Part shown: in pieces, positions 1 through 12,783 of the stretch | Layout: each line of letters begins with the position of its first letter | Numbering within the stretch: position 1 is the stretch's first letter | Translations under genes and position numbers: made by a program | Notes under the pieces: model-generated | Databases searched by the model: none | What the model was told of the DNA's origin: nothing | The model's input: the letters and a program-made list of their open reading frames with translations, nothing else | Assembly: GCF_014066305.1 (NCBI RefSeq) | Contig: NW_023501054.1 | Coordinates: 182,001 to 246,000, forward strand | Length of the DNA: 64,000 nucleotides | Direction: 5' to 3' | Origin: Letharia columbiana | Lineage: Eukaryota; Ascomycota; Lecanoromycetes; Lecanorales; Parmeliaceae

Positions 1-3000
1 AATATATTAATAACGCGCCTACGGCGCGTAAGAGTTAATTCTATCGCGTTATTAAAATAATACTATAATTTTAATAGATTAACTCTTTTCCCTTATTTTT
101 CTATTAGAATTTAAAGATTTTTTAATAAGTATTCTATCTTTACTTAGGCGCTTAGAGATTAAGATCTAGAAGAGAAGATAATTATTAGATCTAATACGTT
201 ATAGATCTTAGCGCTACTTACGCTAAGGCGCCGATATCGTATATATTACGTTAGAGTCCCTTTTAGAATCTAATTTTAATAATATATCTTATATATCTAG
301 GGGCTTAACGAATATAGGTCTACTTTATATATCTCGAAGTTTTAGTATTTTTTAGAGATTAGTTCTACTATCAAATATACTATTAAATCCTATAACGACA
401 CTATATCTTTTATAGTCTATGTCCGCTAGCTAACCGTTAGTAAACTACGCTCTTATACGATTATAGCTTTAATAACGCGAAATTATTAAGATATAAGATA
501 TAGAATATATATAGCGATAATATCGACGGCGGCTAAATTAGTTAGTCTTTTAAAATTTATAACTTTAAACTTAAATTAAAGTCGAAGATATACTACGTTA
601 TTTATTTCGATATTATAAATATTATTAAAGTATTTCTAATATATAAATCTTTTAGTATAAGTTTATATTATTAATCTATACGCTAAAGAAATATTAATAA
701 AGCGAGAGTCTATAGCGAGATATATATCGCGAATTAATAATAGAAAACGTAGAATAAGCTATCTAATAGCTCTATCGTCATTTTTATTATTTTAATATTA
801 AATAAAACTTATCTCTTTTAAATATATAGAGATTAATATACTTAGTCGATTTATATTACGATTAAGAATCTTTAATAAAATACGCGACGCGCGTATAGTA
901 GATCGAATATAGCGATTCTGGAAATAATATCGATTATTGCGAAAAAAGAAGTTAAGGTCTAAGTCTATCACTATATCTTAAGTTTAATAATCGAAGATAA
1001 CTTCTTATACTCTCGCGATATATTATCTACTAACGAAGTATATTTAATAATTAAAGAATACTTCGAATATAGTATTAATATATAATATATAAATAGTCTA
1101 ATTCGAAGATATTATTTAATACTAGCTACTATAATATTAAACTATAAGAAATAAATAATAATTACTTTAATCTTAAGCGATAGACACTATTCTATATATA
1201 CGATCTCATCTATAAAGAGAGAGCGATTATATTCTCTAACTCTATATTCTAAGCGAATACTCGAGCGTATAGCTAAATAGCTAAGACTATAAAAGAAATA
1301 TATTAAAAAGATATCGAAATACTTACGGAATATAATACTTTACAACCGCTATTCTTTTATTAATAACTATTTCGCTATCGACATATATTAATTATAATAC
1401 TTCGATATTCTATACTTCTTAATAATTAAGAAACTTATAGACTATCTACTTAAATAATAAGTTAAATATATTAAAGCTATAAAGATAGAGAATAAGATAA
1501 ATAAGCTTCTCGATATCTACTTTTAGATAATCTCTAATTATATTAATCTAAGATATATTAAATCTCTAAGTAAGAAAATATAGTAAATAGAAGAGAATAA
1601 TTAAACCCTATAGAGGATAATAATAATTATCTTTATATCGATCTTAATTAAGTTAAATTCGAATACGCTATATATAGATCGCGCTATTCTTAATCTTATT
1701 ATATTAATAAGATATTATTCTTATAATAATAATATTATTTAATATCTACTCGCGGCTCTAGTCTAAATTAATCTACTAAAAAAGATTTTTCGAGTATATA
1801 AATCTTTAGATAAAATAATAAATAAAGGTTATTTTAATTTCTTAAAGTTTTATAGCATTAATTATTTACTTGAAATAATATAATTATTTAGTTTACTCGA
1901 TAAATTAACTACTTAAATAAGAAAAAAGACGTATATTAAATTCTTTAAAAAGTATTATAAACTAACGAATAAGTATAATAACTATATTAAATAGATTATA
2001 CGTTATAATATCGTATATTAGAAGATAATTACGATACGTAATCTCGTTAAGTATTAAAATATAGAAGTATTATTATCTATAATTAAGAGATTATAAAAGA
2101 AAAAGAAAAAGATCGAGGCGGAAACTTCTTTAGATCTTTATATCTAAGGTTAATAGGCGGATAATAAGAAGCGTAATATTATAAAGTAGATAAATTATTA
2201 TAATAGTCGTTATTAGCGATTAATAGAGGTCGTTACTAAATAATTAAAGTTAAATACTTTCCTTAAAGCTCTAGCCGCCTTTATTTAAATAGATTAAATA
2301 AAATTAAGAGAATATTATTTATTTAAAAAAGATAATAATATCGATATATATAAGGCGGACTATAAATAGATACGTCGATATTCAATTCGTATTTATTTTA
2401 ATATTCGATATTAAAAGACTCTTAGAAAGAATTCTCTAGACATAGCTCGCTTATTTAAAGACATTATCGTCTATAGACTTATTAATTAACCCTTTCAAAA
2501 AAGATAGCGTAAGAACTACGCTTAGATTTATAAATATAATTAATAGACCTTCGATACTAATAAAGTTCTTTCGAGGAAACTAATAGAGAAAGTATTAATC
2601 GTAGTAAAAGTAATAGATCTAGCTCGCAGAGATTTCAGATAAAAATTAACTTATCTATAAGATATTTTTATAGAGATATTTAAGTATTAATATAATAGAT
2701 AAATTTAGAAATATTATAATATAATAGAAATAGAAAGAGCGCAGCTATTAACAGCGCGGAATTTAAGAATTCTTAAAAAATGACGATTCTATAGCCTCGT
2801 AAGCATCGAGAGAAGTATATATATTATACTCGCGTTGATAAAAGATAAGGAATTTTATTATATTAATAGCTTTATCGACTTTAATTAATATAATAGTATT
2901 TATAATCTAAATTTTCTAAATAAGAGTTATAGAGTAATAAAGAAGATTAATATACGCTATACTATAAGATAATAAAGATATTAAAAATTTAGATTTTAGA

Positions 3001-3151
3001 ATATTAGAAATAAAATTAAATATATAACGAGTAAAATCGATCTTAATTACTCTTCTCGACTCGAATATCTTTCTTAACTCGAATATTCTTCTTAATTCGA
3101 ATACTCTTCTCAATTTAAATAACTTTTAAATTATCTTTAGAATTTATCGAG
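1..3151. other. AT-rich, RIP-like block without genes
   Basis: This stretch is strongly AT-rich, dominated by TA steps, with stop codons in every frame and no ORF I would call coding. Short GC-richer scraps remain, for example a small palindrome-like motif near 10-27. The texture is what RIP leaves from old repeats. I could not identify the original element. Near its right end, 3061-3115, an 18-bp unit with core TCGAATA is repeated about three times. This keeps a short minus-strand frame open and makes a spurious six-residue repeat peptide. Confidence 0.6.
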
Positions 3152-3156
3152 TAAAG

Positions 3157-3297
3157 TGTAAGGGCGTAATCGCTCTAACAGTCTACAGCGGGGGTATAGC
3201 AGGCTCTTATAGGGCCAAATAGGGCGTATCGGCCATGAAGCGCGATACCCCCGATTTTTTTGGCCTATGGCTCAGTGGTAGCCGAACTATCCTTATA
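3157..3297 (+). repeat. Left terminal repeat of the miniature LTR element
   Basis: 141 bp, paired with the copy at 3778-3918. It begins with TG. The other end reads TA, which could be a mutated CA. A TGGCTCAGTGG string at 3268-3278 resembles a tRNA A box. Confidence 0.8.
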
Positions 3298-3523
3298 ACT
3301 GTATCGCGCTGAAATTTCGGGGCTTGGCTAACCCCGGGAAGGCTAGCCACTGCGAGGTGTATCCGCTGATTTCCCGATTTCGAGGGTTCGACCCCGTCAT
3401 GTACGGGGCGAAAAACATTTTCCAGAGGGCAAAAGTTCCAGATTTACCGGGTACCGGCTCTTAGGAGCGGTATAATTCCGTACCCTGAGGCTTTCGGTAA
3501 CCGAACCTCGGTACACAAGTACC

Positions 3524-3637
3524 GAGGCATATACCCCGAAAGGGTCCCTGTGACGTATCTCATGTCCCATAGGGACCTCTGAGGCACATACCCCGAAAGG
3601 GTCCCTGTGACGTATCTCATGTCCCATAGAGACCTCT
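3524..3637. repeat. 57-bp tandem duplication inside the miniature element
   Basis: Two nearly identical 57-bp units (3524-3580 and 3581-3637), each with the core GGGTCCCTGTGACG. Because 57 is a multiple of three, minus-strand frames stay open and encode a 19-residue repeat. I regard that as a by-product, not a gene. Confidence 0.85.
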
Positions 3638-3777
3638 GAGGTAAGAAGTCCCGGACAACCGGGCAAGGGTGGCGCACTGCGCTCTAAGTCGGCTCTGCGG
3701 AAGCCGCTGATTAGGGCAAAGCCCTCGAATCAGTTCTTTTTAGGGTCACGAGGACGCGGCCTTAAAGGGGGGATAGT

Positions 3778-3918
3778 TGTAAGGGCGTAATCGCTTTAAC
3801 AGTCTACAGCGGGGGTATAGCAAGCTCTTATAGAGCTAAATAGGGCGTATCGGCCATAAAGCGCGATACCCCCGATTCTTTTAGCCTATGGCCCAGTGGT
3901 AGCCGAATCATCCTTATA
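3778..3918 (+). repeat. Right terminal repeat of the miniature LTR element
   Basis: 141 bp, the same length as the left copy, preceded by a purine tract and followed by the TAAAG target-site duplication. It carries more C-to-T/G-to-A type changes than the left copy. Confidence 0.8.
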
Positions 3919-4138
3919 TAAAGAGAGATTTTATAATTATAAAATACGTATATAAATATTATAATTAGAAAGAGAAGAGAGAGCGAGCTCTTCTCTAATT
4001 AGAAAAATATTAATACGCTTTAAAAAGCATCTAACTAAGTATTTTAACGCCGAAAACTACTATTAAATTAATTCGTAACTTCTTATAACTTAAAGAACGC
4101 CATCGCTTATAATAAGAGCTATTATTTAAAGTTCCCTC

Positions 4139-4465
4139 GAGTCGTTAATAGTCTATACGACAATATTAGAATCGAGATATGTTATTTTAAAAATACGATA
4201 AATTAGAAGAAAGCTCTAATGTAAGCTATTATAGAGGGTATAAGACAGCGAGAGTTATTAATAATCTATACGATAATATTAAAATTAAGACATATTATTT
4301 CAAAAATATAATAAACTAGAAGAAAGCTTTAACGTAAGCTATTATAGAGGGTATAAGACGGCGAGAGTTATTAATAGTCTATACGATAATACTAGAATTA
4401 AGATATATTATTTTAAAAATACGATAAATTAGAAGAAAGCCTTAACGTAAGATATTATAGAGGGA
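4139..4465. repeat. 113-bp tandem repeat, three units
   Basis: Units start near 4139, 4252 and 4365. The landmark TCTATACGA recurs at an exact 113-bp spacing. The units differ mainly by C/T and G/A changes, consistent with RIP of a former minisatellite. No coding content. Confidence 0.85.
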
Positions 4466-5008
4466 GATCTATATATATTACTACTCGCTATATTCTTATA
4501 TATATAATTATTTAAAAGCCGAAACTTCTAATTTAAGAAAGTCGATTTCGATTTTATAAGAAAGATATCTAATATTTTAACGAGCACTAATATATATAAA
4601 TCTTAAAGGAATTTAAATATTAAGAGAAGAGATTAGTAGAGTTAAGATCGAGTAATAGAGATATAAATATATATTATCGACCTTTATATATATTATATTA
4701 ATTTTAACGCGATTATAGCGATAGAGAAATATATTAATAATAGTTTTCCTTTTTAAATAATTAGCGCTTACGAGATATATTATAAATAATAATATTCTTA
4801 TCTTTAGTAGAAAAGGTAGATTACTCGATATAATAATATAAATTTATATATATAAACTTAATATCTAATGATAGTATTATTAAGTTGAGTTAAATCGGGC
4901 TTATAATATAACTAAGTTAAGTCGAATTCAACTTATAGAGTCGAGTCGATATCGCGAATTATAGAAATAATAAAATATCAATATAAGGCGATTATTATTT
5001 CTAAAAAA
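4466..5008. other. AT-rich DNA between the two tandem arrays
   Basis: AT-rich sequence with no ORF and no recognisable domain. Short AAGTTAAGTCGAA-like motifs recur around 4870-4940, but no clean repeat unit could be defined. Confidence 0.4.
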
Positions 5009-5168
5009 ATTATTTAAATAGTATATAGTAATTATTAAACTAATAGATATTATTCGAATAATATATAGTAATTATTAAACTAGCGAATATTATTCGAATA
5101 GTATATAGTAATTATTAAACTAATAAATAATATTTTAATAGTAAATAGTAATTGCTAAATCGGCGAAT
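5009..5168. repeat. 40-bp tandem repeat, four units
   Basis: The motif ATAGTAATTATTAAAC recurs at exact 40-bp spacing (near 5024, 5064, 5104), with a fourth diverged unit ending at about 5168. It lies just left of the degraded retrotransposon and could be a remnant of its flank. Confidence 0.8.
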
Positions 5169-7930
5169 AGCGTGTAAAAAACAGATTATAGTTGCTAATT
5201 AGGCGGAATTTAGACGAATTTTAATTAGATTTACTAATTCGGCGAATTTTATAATTTCCGCGACTAACGCGCAATTAGCAATTTCAAATTTTATAGAAAC
5301 TTTTCAGATTTACAGATGATAATATATTATAGCTTTAAAAGATACTTAAGTATTCGTTAATAAGTAAAGTCTACTTAATAAACTTAATATAAAGTTATTA
5401 TTAAATAATATAGACCTTCGTAAATATGAAAAAATAAGGCTATAATAAAGACATCGGACGGTTTTAATTTAACTAAAAACGAGGTATTCGAGATAGTTTT
5501 AGTCTGAGGTTTTTATTATTATTAGAGGTCTCTATCCTATTAGTTAATTTCTTAAAGATAAGATATTTCGAAATATCTCTTATAAAAGTCGTTCGCTAGG
5601 TCTTAATAATTCTTAAACTTATCGCCGTTCGTATTATATTAAATAAGATTATTATTAAAATCTTTTTACTTAACTTTATACTTAAAACGACTATTAATTA
5701 ACTTAAAGATAAATATTTCTTTAATAATCTATTTGATTCGATTATTAATAGTAATATATTTTAGCGAAGAGTTTATCTATTCTAATAAGAGGTTATTTAT
5801 TATAAAATTTAAGAGATTAAGATAAAAGATATCGTAGATTTTTATACTTAATAAAAGTTTTAGATAATATAAGATTTCTATAAAGTCTATAATCTTAAAT
5901 AGATTAAGTCTCTTATAATTTAATTTATAAGAAGAATAATTGAAGATATTATTTTTATTATTTAGAAAGATCTTATCGTTTATCTAAAAGATAATTTTTT
6001 ATTAATACTTATTAGCTTATATAGTTATAGCCTTTTAAATATAATCTATATTACTTCTAATATACTTAAGAATTTATTTTATATAGTTTATAATATTCTC
6101 TATTTAAGTAGTATTAAGACGCTTATAAATAATCTTATAGTCGATAATATTTAGACTAAAACTTATTTGAGAGTAAAATCTCTTATTTATAAGAAAAGGT
6201 AGAATATTAATAGTCGCTGAGATAGTATTATTATCGATAAATTTAATAATAAATAGCTATCTTATTTAGTCGTTTTATATATTATTATAGTATATTTAAA
6301 GATAACACTTTATATTCTAATTTACTCGCTTAATCTATTTATCGATTTTAGAATAAAAGGCTATTAATAGCTTAGCTATAATATTTAATCGCTTATAAAA
6401 GAATTTTTATATAATAGCTATAAATTAAAAGCCTCGATTTAATATTATTAAGGTTAATAAATTATATAAATAAAATACTTCTTTAAGTAATAAATTAATT
6501 ATCTTTTTAGTAATAATATCTTTATTAATATTAAAATAGATTATATAATAATATTTCTTAGTAAATCGATTAATCGCTATTTAAATAGTATTATAGCTAT
6601 TAAATATAGATAAATCTATAACGAAGTCGATTAATATATCTTATTATTATTTTTATAAGATTAATAGAGACTAAAGTAAATTATATTCTCGATTATAAAG
6701 TATTTTAGCTCTTTAATAGATATAGCAATTTTAAATATAAATGATTACTATCGCTCTTATTTCTTATTAATAATACTTCCTTTTAAGTAATTTATAGATA
6801 TATATTACTTCGAAATAATCGTAAGTTAATTAATTATATATCTCTCAAATAATATCGATATATATATTATTAAATATTTATAAACGATTCTTATAGTAAA
6901 GTACTTCATTTTATATAAAGTACTTATTAAGAGTAATTTCTTAAAATTTATTCTTATTTTCGGCGATAGCGTTATAAATTTTTATATAATAGTTATTCTT
7001 TTTATTAGCCTCTATTATCTTATAGTAAATAAGATTATTAATTATATATATATTAATACTTTTATTATTTAACTTTAATCGATTAGAGATAAGAATTATT
7101 TAATATTATTAATATAATCGTTTATTTTTAAGATTAATTAATTTATACTCAGCTATTTATATAAGTATATTTATCTTTATATTCTAAAATCTAGATTAAT
7201 AAATAATCTTTATATTAAATTTAAATAGTATATTTAAATAGCGAGCCTAGCGACGACTAAGGTTTCTTTCTTTAATAAAATATATTAAGCTTTTATAGTT
7301 TGTAAAGATCTTAATAAAGATATTAATATATTTTAATTTAAAATATTAGTATTTAAGATAGCGAATAATAGTTAATAACTTCTTATTATAGATCTAATAA
7401 TTATATTTAATTAAAGTAAGATTTTTATTATAGAAGACTATCGAGTAAAGTACTCTCTTATTATTATATTAAGAAAGAATATCTTTATTAATATAGTTGA
7501 AAAAGTTAGTCTCTAAAACGATATTCTTTATTCTATTAAAATAATATAGAACTAAAACTTTTATAACGACGACTTTTAGAGAATAAAAGATCTTTTAATA
7601 TATTGGAAATTAATTAAATATAGCCTCTTTTATAATAAGTTTTATTATAAATTTAACTATTTTAGAGAAGTCTCTAATAAATCGCTAATAAAAATTATAA
7701 AATTCGATAAAGGTTTATATCTCTTTAAGGTTAATAGATATAATCTACTTAATAATAATCTAGATTTTAATAAGATTTATTTATAACCCATCTATAGATA
7801 TTAATAAATCTAAAAATTTAATTTTCTAGACGTGGAATTCGTATTTAAGAATATTTATTTAGAGGTCGATATTTTTTAATTTCTAAAGAATTTATCTAAC
7901 GTGTTAAATATATTTCTTTTTTATCTTATT

Positions 7931-7954
7931 ATAAATAAATATATTATTAAGATA
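7931..7954 (-). other. Inactivated reverse transcriptase motif (YLDD to YLNN)
   Basis: The minus-strand codons are TAT CTT AAT AAT ATA TTT ATT TAT. The equivalent site in copy 2 has CTC GAT GAT. The GAT-to-AAT changes are the G-to-A class made by RIP and remove the catalytic Asp pair. Confidence 0.85.
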
Positions 7955-10900
7955 GATCTAATAGAAGTCGTTTAGATACTCGAATAGAATATTATTTATA
8001 TATTATTAATATGTAATTAAGCCGTTAATTAGATCGAAGAAGAGAATTTAATATTTATATACTCTAAGAGAGATAATAAAAATAGTAAAATTCTCGCTAT
8101 CGGGGTATATATATAGTTTATTAAATGCGACTATAATATTTAATCGAGTAAGATATTTATATTTCTAAATTCTTACTAAAATCTTATCTATTAATAAAAT
8201 TAGATATCGATTTCTTTTAGTAATAGCGTTTAGCTTTCGATAGTCTATATAAAAATATAATTCTCTATTTAGCTTTTTCGCGAATAGAATAGATAAGACG
8301 AATAGTATATAGCTTAGTATTATAAATCTCTTCTTTAAATATTTATCTAGATACTTCTTTATCTATTCTAATTTATATCTTAATATTAAATAAATTCTAC
8401 TTTTTAAAAATTTCGTTTTATCGAAGCTATTATTAAATTTTAACTTATAATTATAAGAGCGATATAGAAAAAGTATATTCGCTTTAGCTTTATCGAAAAT
8501 ATTAAGATACTTATAATACTTTATAGATAGCTTATATTTTATCTTTTTAAAATTAATCTCGTTAATACTATTAATCTAAATAGAGTAATTAAAATTATAA
8601 TATCTTTTATATTTCTTTTCTAAGTTATAGAGATAGAGTTTGTTAATTAATATATAGAAATCGCGAGATATTTAGATAATAGAAGATATATATAATATTA
8701 GCGAGTTATTATAGATTTTATTTATTATTAATATAAATAGTTTATTATCTTTTTTACGAGCTAGTTAATCGTAGATCGCTATATTAATCTTAATAATATT
8801 AATAAACTTAGATTCTTTACTATTCTCGTTTTTATTTAATAAAAAGATATTTAAATTAGTTTTATTATTATAAGTAAGTAAAAGAGAGCTTTATTATTTT
8901 AGTATAATAGATAGAGAAGTAAGTAGTATAGATAATTAAAGCTTCGAAGTTAATAGAAAGAGAAGTTCGTTTATTATTAATATCTAATTATTATAGTTAT
9001 ATCGATTAAGTAAAAAGAGTATCTTATCTTATAATATATTAAAAATTATCTCGTATTTATTTATCTAAAACTTTCTAATTATTATATCGTATTTTAATAA
9101 TATAATTAATATTAAGTATATTTCTTCTCGATAATTTTTTATTATTATTATTAAGAGTAAATAGTATATAATTAATTATTTTACGATCTAGTCGTTATAA
9201 TCTCTTAGTAATTTAGATCGTAATAGTAAGAGTAGTTCTAGATATAAGACTTTATATATTACTAGAATTAAGAACTCGTTTATAACTATATAAGTATTAA
9301 TATATCTATTATCTATAAGAAAGTACTTAAATAAATAAATTCTCTTTTATAAGAAAAGTATAATTTATATATAGAAAGAACGACGTACTAGGGCGTTATT
9401 AAGAGTGTCTATTAAATATACTTTATAAGTATCTCTTATTATAACTTTAAAAGAGGTTATTTATTTCTCGAATTTAATAAAACATCGTCGCTATCTATAG
9501 TATCGATGTTATTAATTTTAAATTCTTTATCTATATTTATAGCGTGGAGTTATACTTTCTTAAAGATCTTTTTATTAACCTCGATTTAGATAATTATTAT
9601 ATAGTTATTTCGATAATAGTCTTTTTTATCGTAATTATAATATATTAATTCTTTTAATTTTAAATTAATCTTAATATTTAAAGATATAGCGATTATAGTC
9701 TTAATAATAGATATAAGATATATATTAGTTATAATTTATATAATAGTTAGCTTAATAGTAGTCTTTATAAATTCTATATCTTTATATCTAGTATAATATA
9801 AGTTATTTAGTTTTTAAAGATATTTCTTTATAGTCTTTAAGATAGTAAATTCTCTTATAGTTTTCTATAACTCTCTTAGATTCTTTCTTAATTTATTTAA
9901 AAGATAATATTCTATTATAACGATTTTATTAATATTAAGAATAGTATTTAATCGAATAAAGTTTAAATAGAAGTTAATAAAGGGCCGAATTCCTTACTAT
10001 AGAGTATATATATTACGCTATATATTATTATATTAATCTAAGTTCTTATAAATATCGATTAATTTATTTATAATTTTATTAATAAATTAATATAGATTAA
10101 TAGAGTTTCGAAGTCTTCTATATATAGTATACTATATAGTCTTATCGCCGAGTTATAAGATTATATAAACTATTTTAAAGTTTTTAATAAGATAATAATC
10201 GCTATTAACTTTAAATTTCTATTTTATTTTAAAGAACTAGTTATTCTAGATAGAGTTGATATTATCGATAAATAGAGATAAATCTAAAATCTTAATTAAT
10301 TTCTCTTTTAAATGTCTAGATATACGTTTTTCGTCGATCGAGAATAGTTATAAGTTCTTTATTAATTATAGATTAAGATTATTAACTTTTCGCTATAGAA
10401 AAGTTATATTCTTTTAAAAGTCTTAGACTAATTAATTTATCTTCTTAGTTATTTTATAAGCCTAAAATAAATTATTTATAGCTAGATTCTTTTCTATTAT
10501 AGCGGCGTAATATCGAGTAATAATCTCTTAGAAATTATCTCGCTCTTAATAAATCTTATTTAATATAATTATAAATTCGTCGAGTTAGTATTTAATTTAA
10601 TGTTATAATTATAGACTATTAATAATATTCTAAGACGTTTTTATCGAGTCTATTTTATCGACTATATTATCTAATAGAATTAATACTTATTAAAATTTAG
10701 TTTACTTAAATAAGATCTTAATTTAATCTATTCTTTCGATATTAGATTTTATTATAAAAAAGAAGATTTAAAATAAAGTAGAGAGGAGTTTAAATACTTC
10801 GAAAGAATGGATATTAGAGATATTAAATATATTAGAGAATAGTAAAGTTTCTTTAAAGCGCGTCGAAATTATTCGATATTAAGAATAAAATTTTTTCATT

Positions 10901-11313
10901 ATAAAGCTCGAGAGGTATTTCTTTACGAAGGTTTAATATATTTATCTCTTAATTATTTAAGATATTAAGAAGACTATAGATACTTTAAATAGTACTTTTT
11001 CGAGTATACTTACTTCGCCTAGAGAGTTCTTTATCTTATAGAGAAGTTATATATAAGAAAGCTTATAAATAATATTTTAATAATATTAGCTATTTCTTTC
11101 GATTCGCTAATTATACGAATAATTCAATATTTTATTTATCTCTTAATTACTATTTATCGAGTTTAATTCGCTCTAAAATCGAATTATCTATTTAATAGGC
11201 TTATCTAAAAATACGATAGCTTAACTTAATTTCTTATTAAAGTCTCTATTAGCGCGTTTCTTTGAATTTATTCGCTAATATAAATAAAATAAATAAGTTA
11301 ATCTTAGTTATAA

Positions 11314-11496
11314 TATTAGAATTAATATAAATATAATATTAATATAGATATTTTAAATAAGATAACTAAGATATCGAACTATATAGATAGAAGAAAGATA
11401 TTAAATAGTAGATAAATACCTCTATTAAGATACGCTAGGCTCGAATAGATAAGAGAGTTAAGTAATATATTAAGAATATAAAATATACTCGTAATA
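11314..11496 (-). repeat. 5' LTR of copy 1 (degraded)
   Basis: It begins TATTAGAATTAATATA and ends CTCGTAATA, matching both LTRs of copy 2 with some small length differences. Confidence 0.65.
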
Positions 11497-11650
11497 GACT
11501 TAGCTAATCTAATTAAAGAGCGTAGTATTTCTAAATTTATAATTAACTATATATATAAATTTAAGATTTTCTAGTTCAGCTCTATCTTATTCTTTTATAT
11601 ATATTAATTTATATAGAAGACTATATTTACTTCGTTACTTTACTTAATAA
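11497..11650. mobile_element. Fragment of the small nested element, RIP-degraded
   Basis: Starting at GACTTAGCTAATCTAATTAA, this aligns with about 35308-35425, the right part of the small element nested in copy 2. The copy here has most C converted to T. It sits directly against the end of retrotransposon copy 1. Confidence 0.55.
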
Positions 11651-11759
11651 AGATAAAAATTCAATTTAAAAAAATTTGATAAAAAAAAACTAATAGAACT
11701 TATTAAGGAAACTAGATTTTATATAGAAAAGACTTCTTAATAATTAATATTCATAATTT

Positions 11760-12783
11760 TAGATAAGAAAAACATGATGTCTTTTTGGATTTTTTTGGAT
11801 TTTTGGTGGCAAAGCCGGAGGGGGGGCGCGATTTTTTTTGCCAAGCAATCTTATCCATTTCGAAATCGCTAAAAATAGAAGGTTCAAGCGACCCCCGCTG
11901 CAGATCGTGGAGAGTGGGTGCATTATCCGAGAGATATAAGCACGCATTTTTTATACGTAATTATCTTCTATACAACCAAACCAGCCACCTTTCATACGTT
12001 GAGCAGAGCCTGAGGCAGTACACTGTCGTCTATGAGAATCCAGAGAAATCTCACCCATCGCTAGCAGTACCTATAGAGACGTATCTCTCCCACATACTGC
12101 CCAGTAGACAATTTCCAAACAAACCTTCTACAAATTCTCTTATTCTTCTATATCGCCGGCATCATAGCTACTTCAGACAAATGAAACGGGCGTAATGGAG
12201 ACGAAAAGGGTTGGCAAGCAAGACGCAGAGTCTCTTCTTATACATCGGAACAGCCGGAAGATCTTACGCAGACGGAGCCAATTAGAACCCCTTCTTATAC
12301 GTGGCCCCTTCTGATAAAGGGGCCACTTCTTATATCTCAGACGATGCGGAGAAGCAGCTAGCGTCTTGGCAGAGAGGCCTCAAAAAGAGCGTCTTCCCTT
12401 CTCACTATAGAAATGAGCACAGAGACCATGTACATGCTCTCTCTTGGGGTCTCTTCATTCTCATAGTAGCCTCTGTGCCCGGTTGTGCTTCAAACTTCAA
12501 GGCTCCCGTTGGTCCGGAATAGTTCAATGAACTAGTCCGATGGACCAGTCTGAGAGTTCTGATGAACGGTCCCAGCATAGTCTAGGTGTGTGGTCTGAGA
12601 TTTCTGGATTGATTTGGTTTTAGGATTTTCTGATTAATATTAGTCAGTCTCGAGGGAGATTGGAACTTGAAAAGCGGGCATTAGGCTTTTTCGAGAACGG
12701 GTATGACTGTTCTGGTCTTCGTTCTATGGACTATTCGAAATCATCGTCCAACATAATCTGAACGAGTCGAGACGATAGACGAA
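11760..12783. other. Boundary between AT block and gene island, no supported gene
   Basis: Base composition changes abruptly near 11,750. Two overlapping ORFs on opposite strands (11785-12195 plus, 11759-11947 minus) show no protein-like features. A hairpin at 12301-12326 is listed separately. From 12540 to 12783 I see only ordinary intergenic sequence. Confidence 0.4.
12301..12326. repeat. Perfect 10-bp inverted repeat with 6-nt loop
   Basis: GTGGCCCCTT pairs perfectly with AAGGGGCCAC around the loop CTGATA. The string CTTCTTATA lies on both sides and again near 12235. No downstream T-run or gene end explains it. Confidence 0.7.

Larger units (their letters stand above)
3157..3918 (+). mobile_element. 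Miniature non-autonomous LTR retrotransposon (TRIM-like), complete with TSD
   Basis: Two 141-bp direct repeats (3157-3297 and 3778-3918) start TGTAAGGGCG and end CCTTATA. They differ at about ten positions, mostly C/T or G/A. The 5-bp sequence TAAAG lies directly outside both ends (3152-3156 and 3919-3923), the target-site duplication expected from integrase. A purine tract (AAAGGGGGG, 3764-3772) sits just before the right repeat, as a plus-strand priming site should, which sets the orientation. The internal 480 bp has no retroviral-type ORF, so the element would need enzymes in trans. It is much less AT-mutated than its surroundings, so it is probably a younger insertion. No primer-binding site was recognised. 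Confidence 0.82.
5429..11496 (-). mobile_element. RIP-degraded Gypsy-type LTR retrotransposon, copy 1
   Basis: It aligns by eye over almost its whole length with the complete element at 33603-39972, in the same orientation. The reverse-transcriptase active site on the minus strand (7931-7954) reads YLNNIFIY where copy 2 reads YLDDILIY, so both catalytic aspartate codons GAT have become AAT. No frame is open for any useful length. The right LTR begins at 11314 and ends near 11496. I could not find the left LTR, so the left end is probably lost. It holds about 1 kb (roughly 8930-9960) that copy 2 lacks. Confidence 0.82.

Noticed and set aside
3397..3677. 89- and 77-residue minus-strand ORFs in the miniature element
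   Set aside because: Kept open by the 57-bp tandem duplication. No retroelement protein motif.
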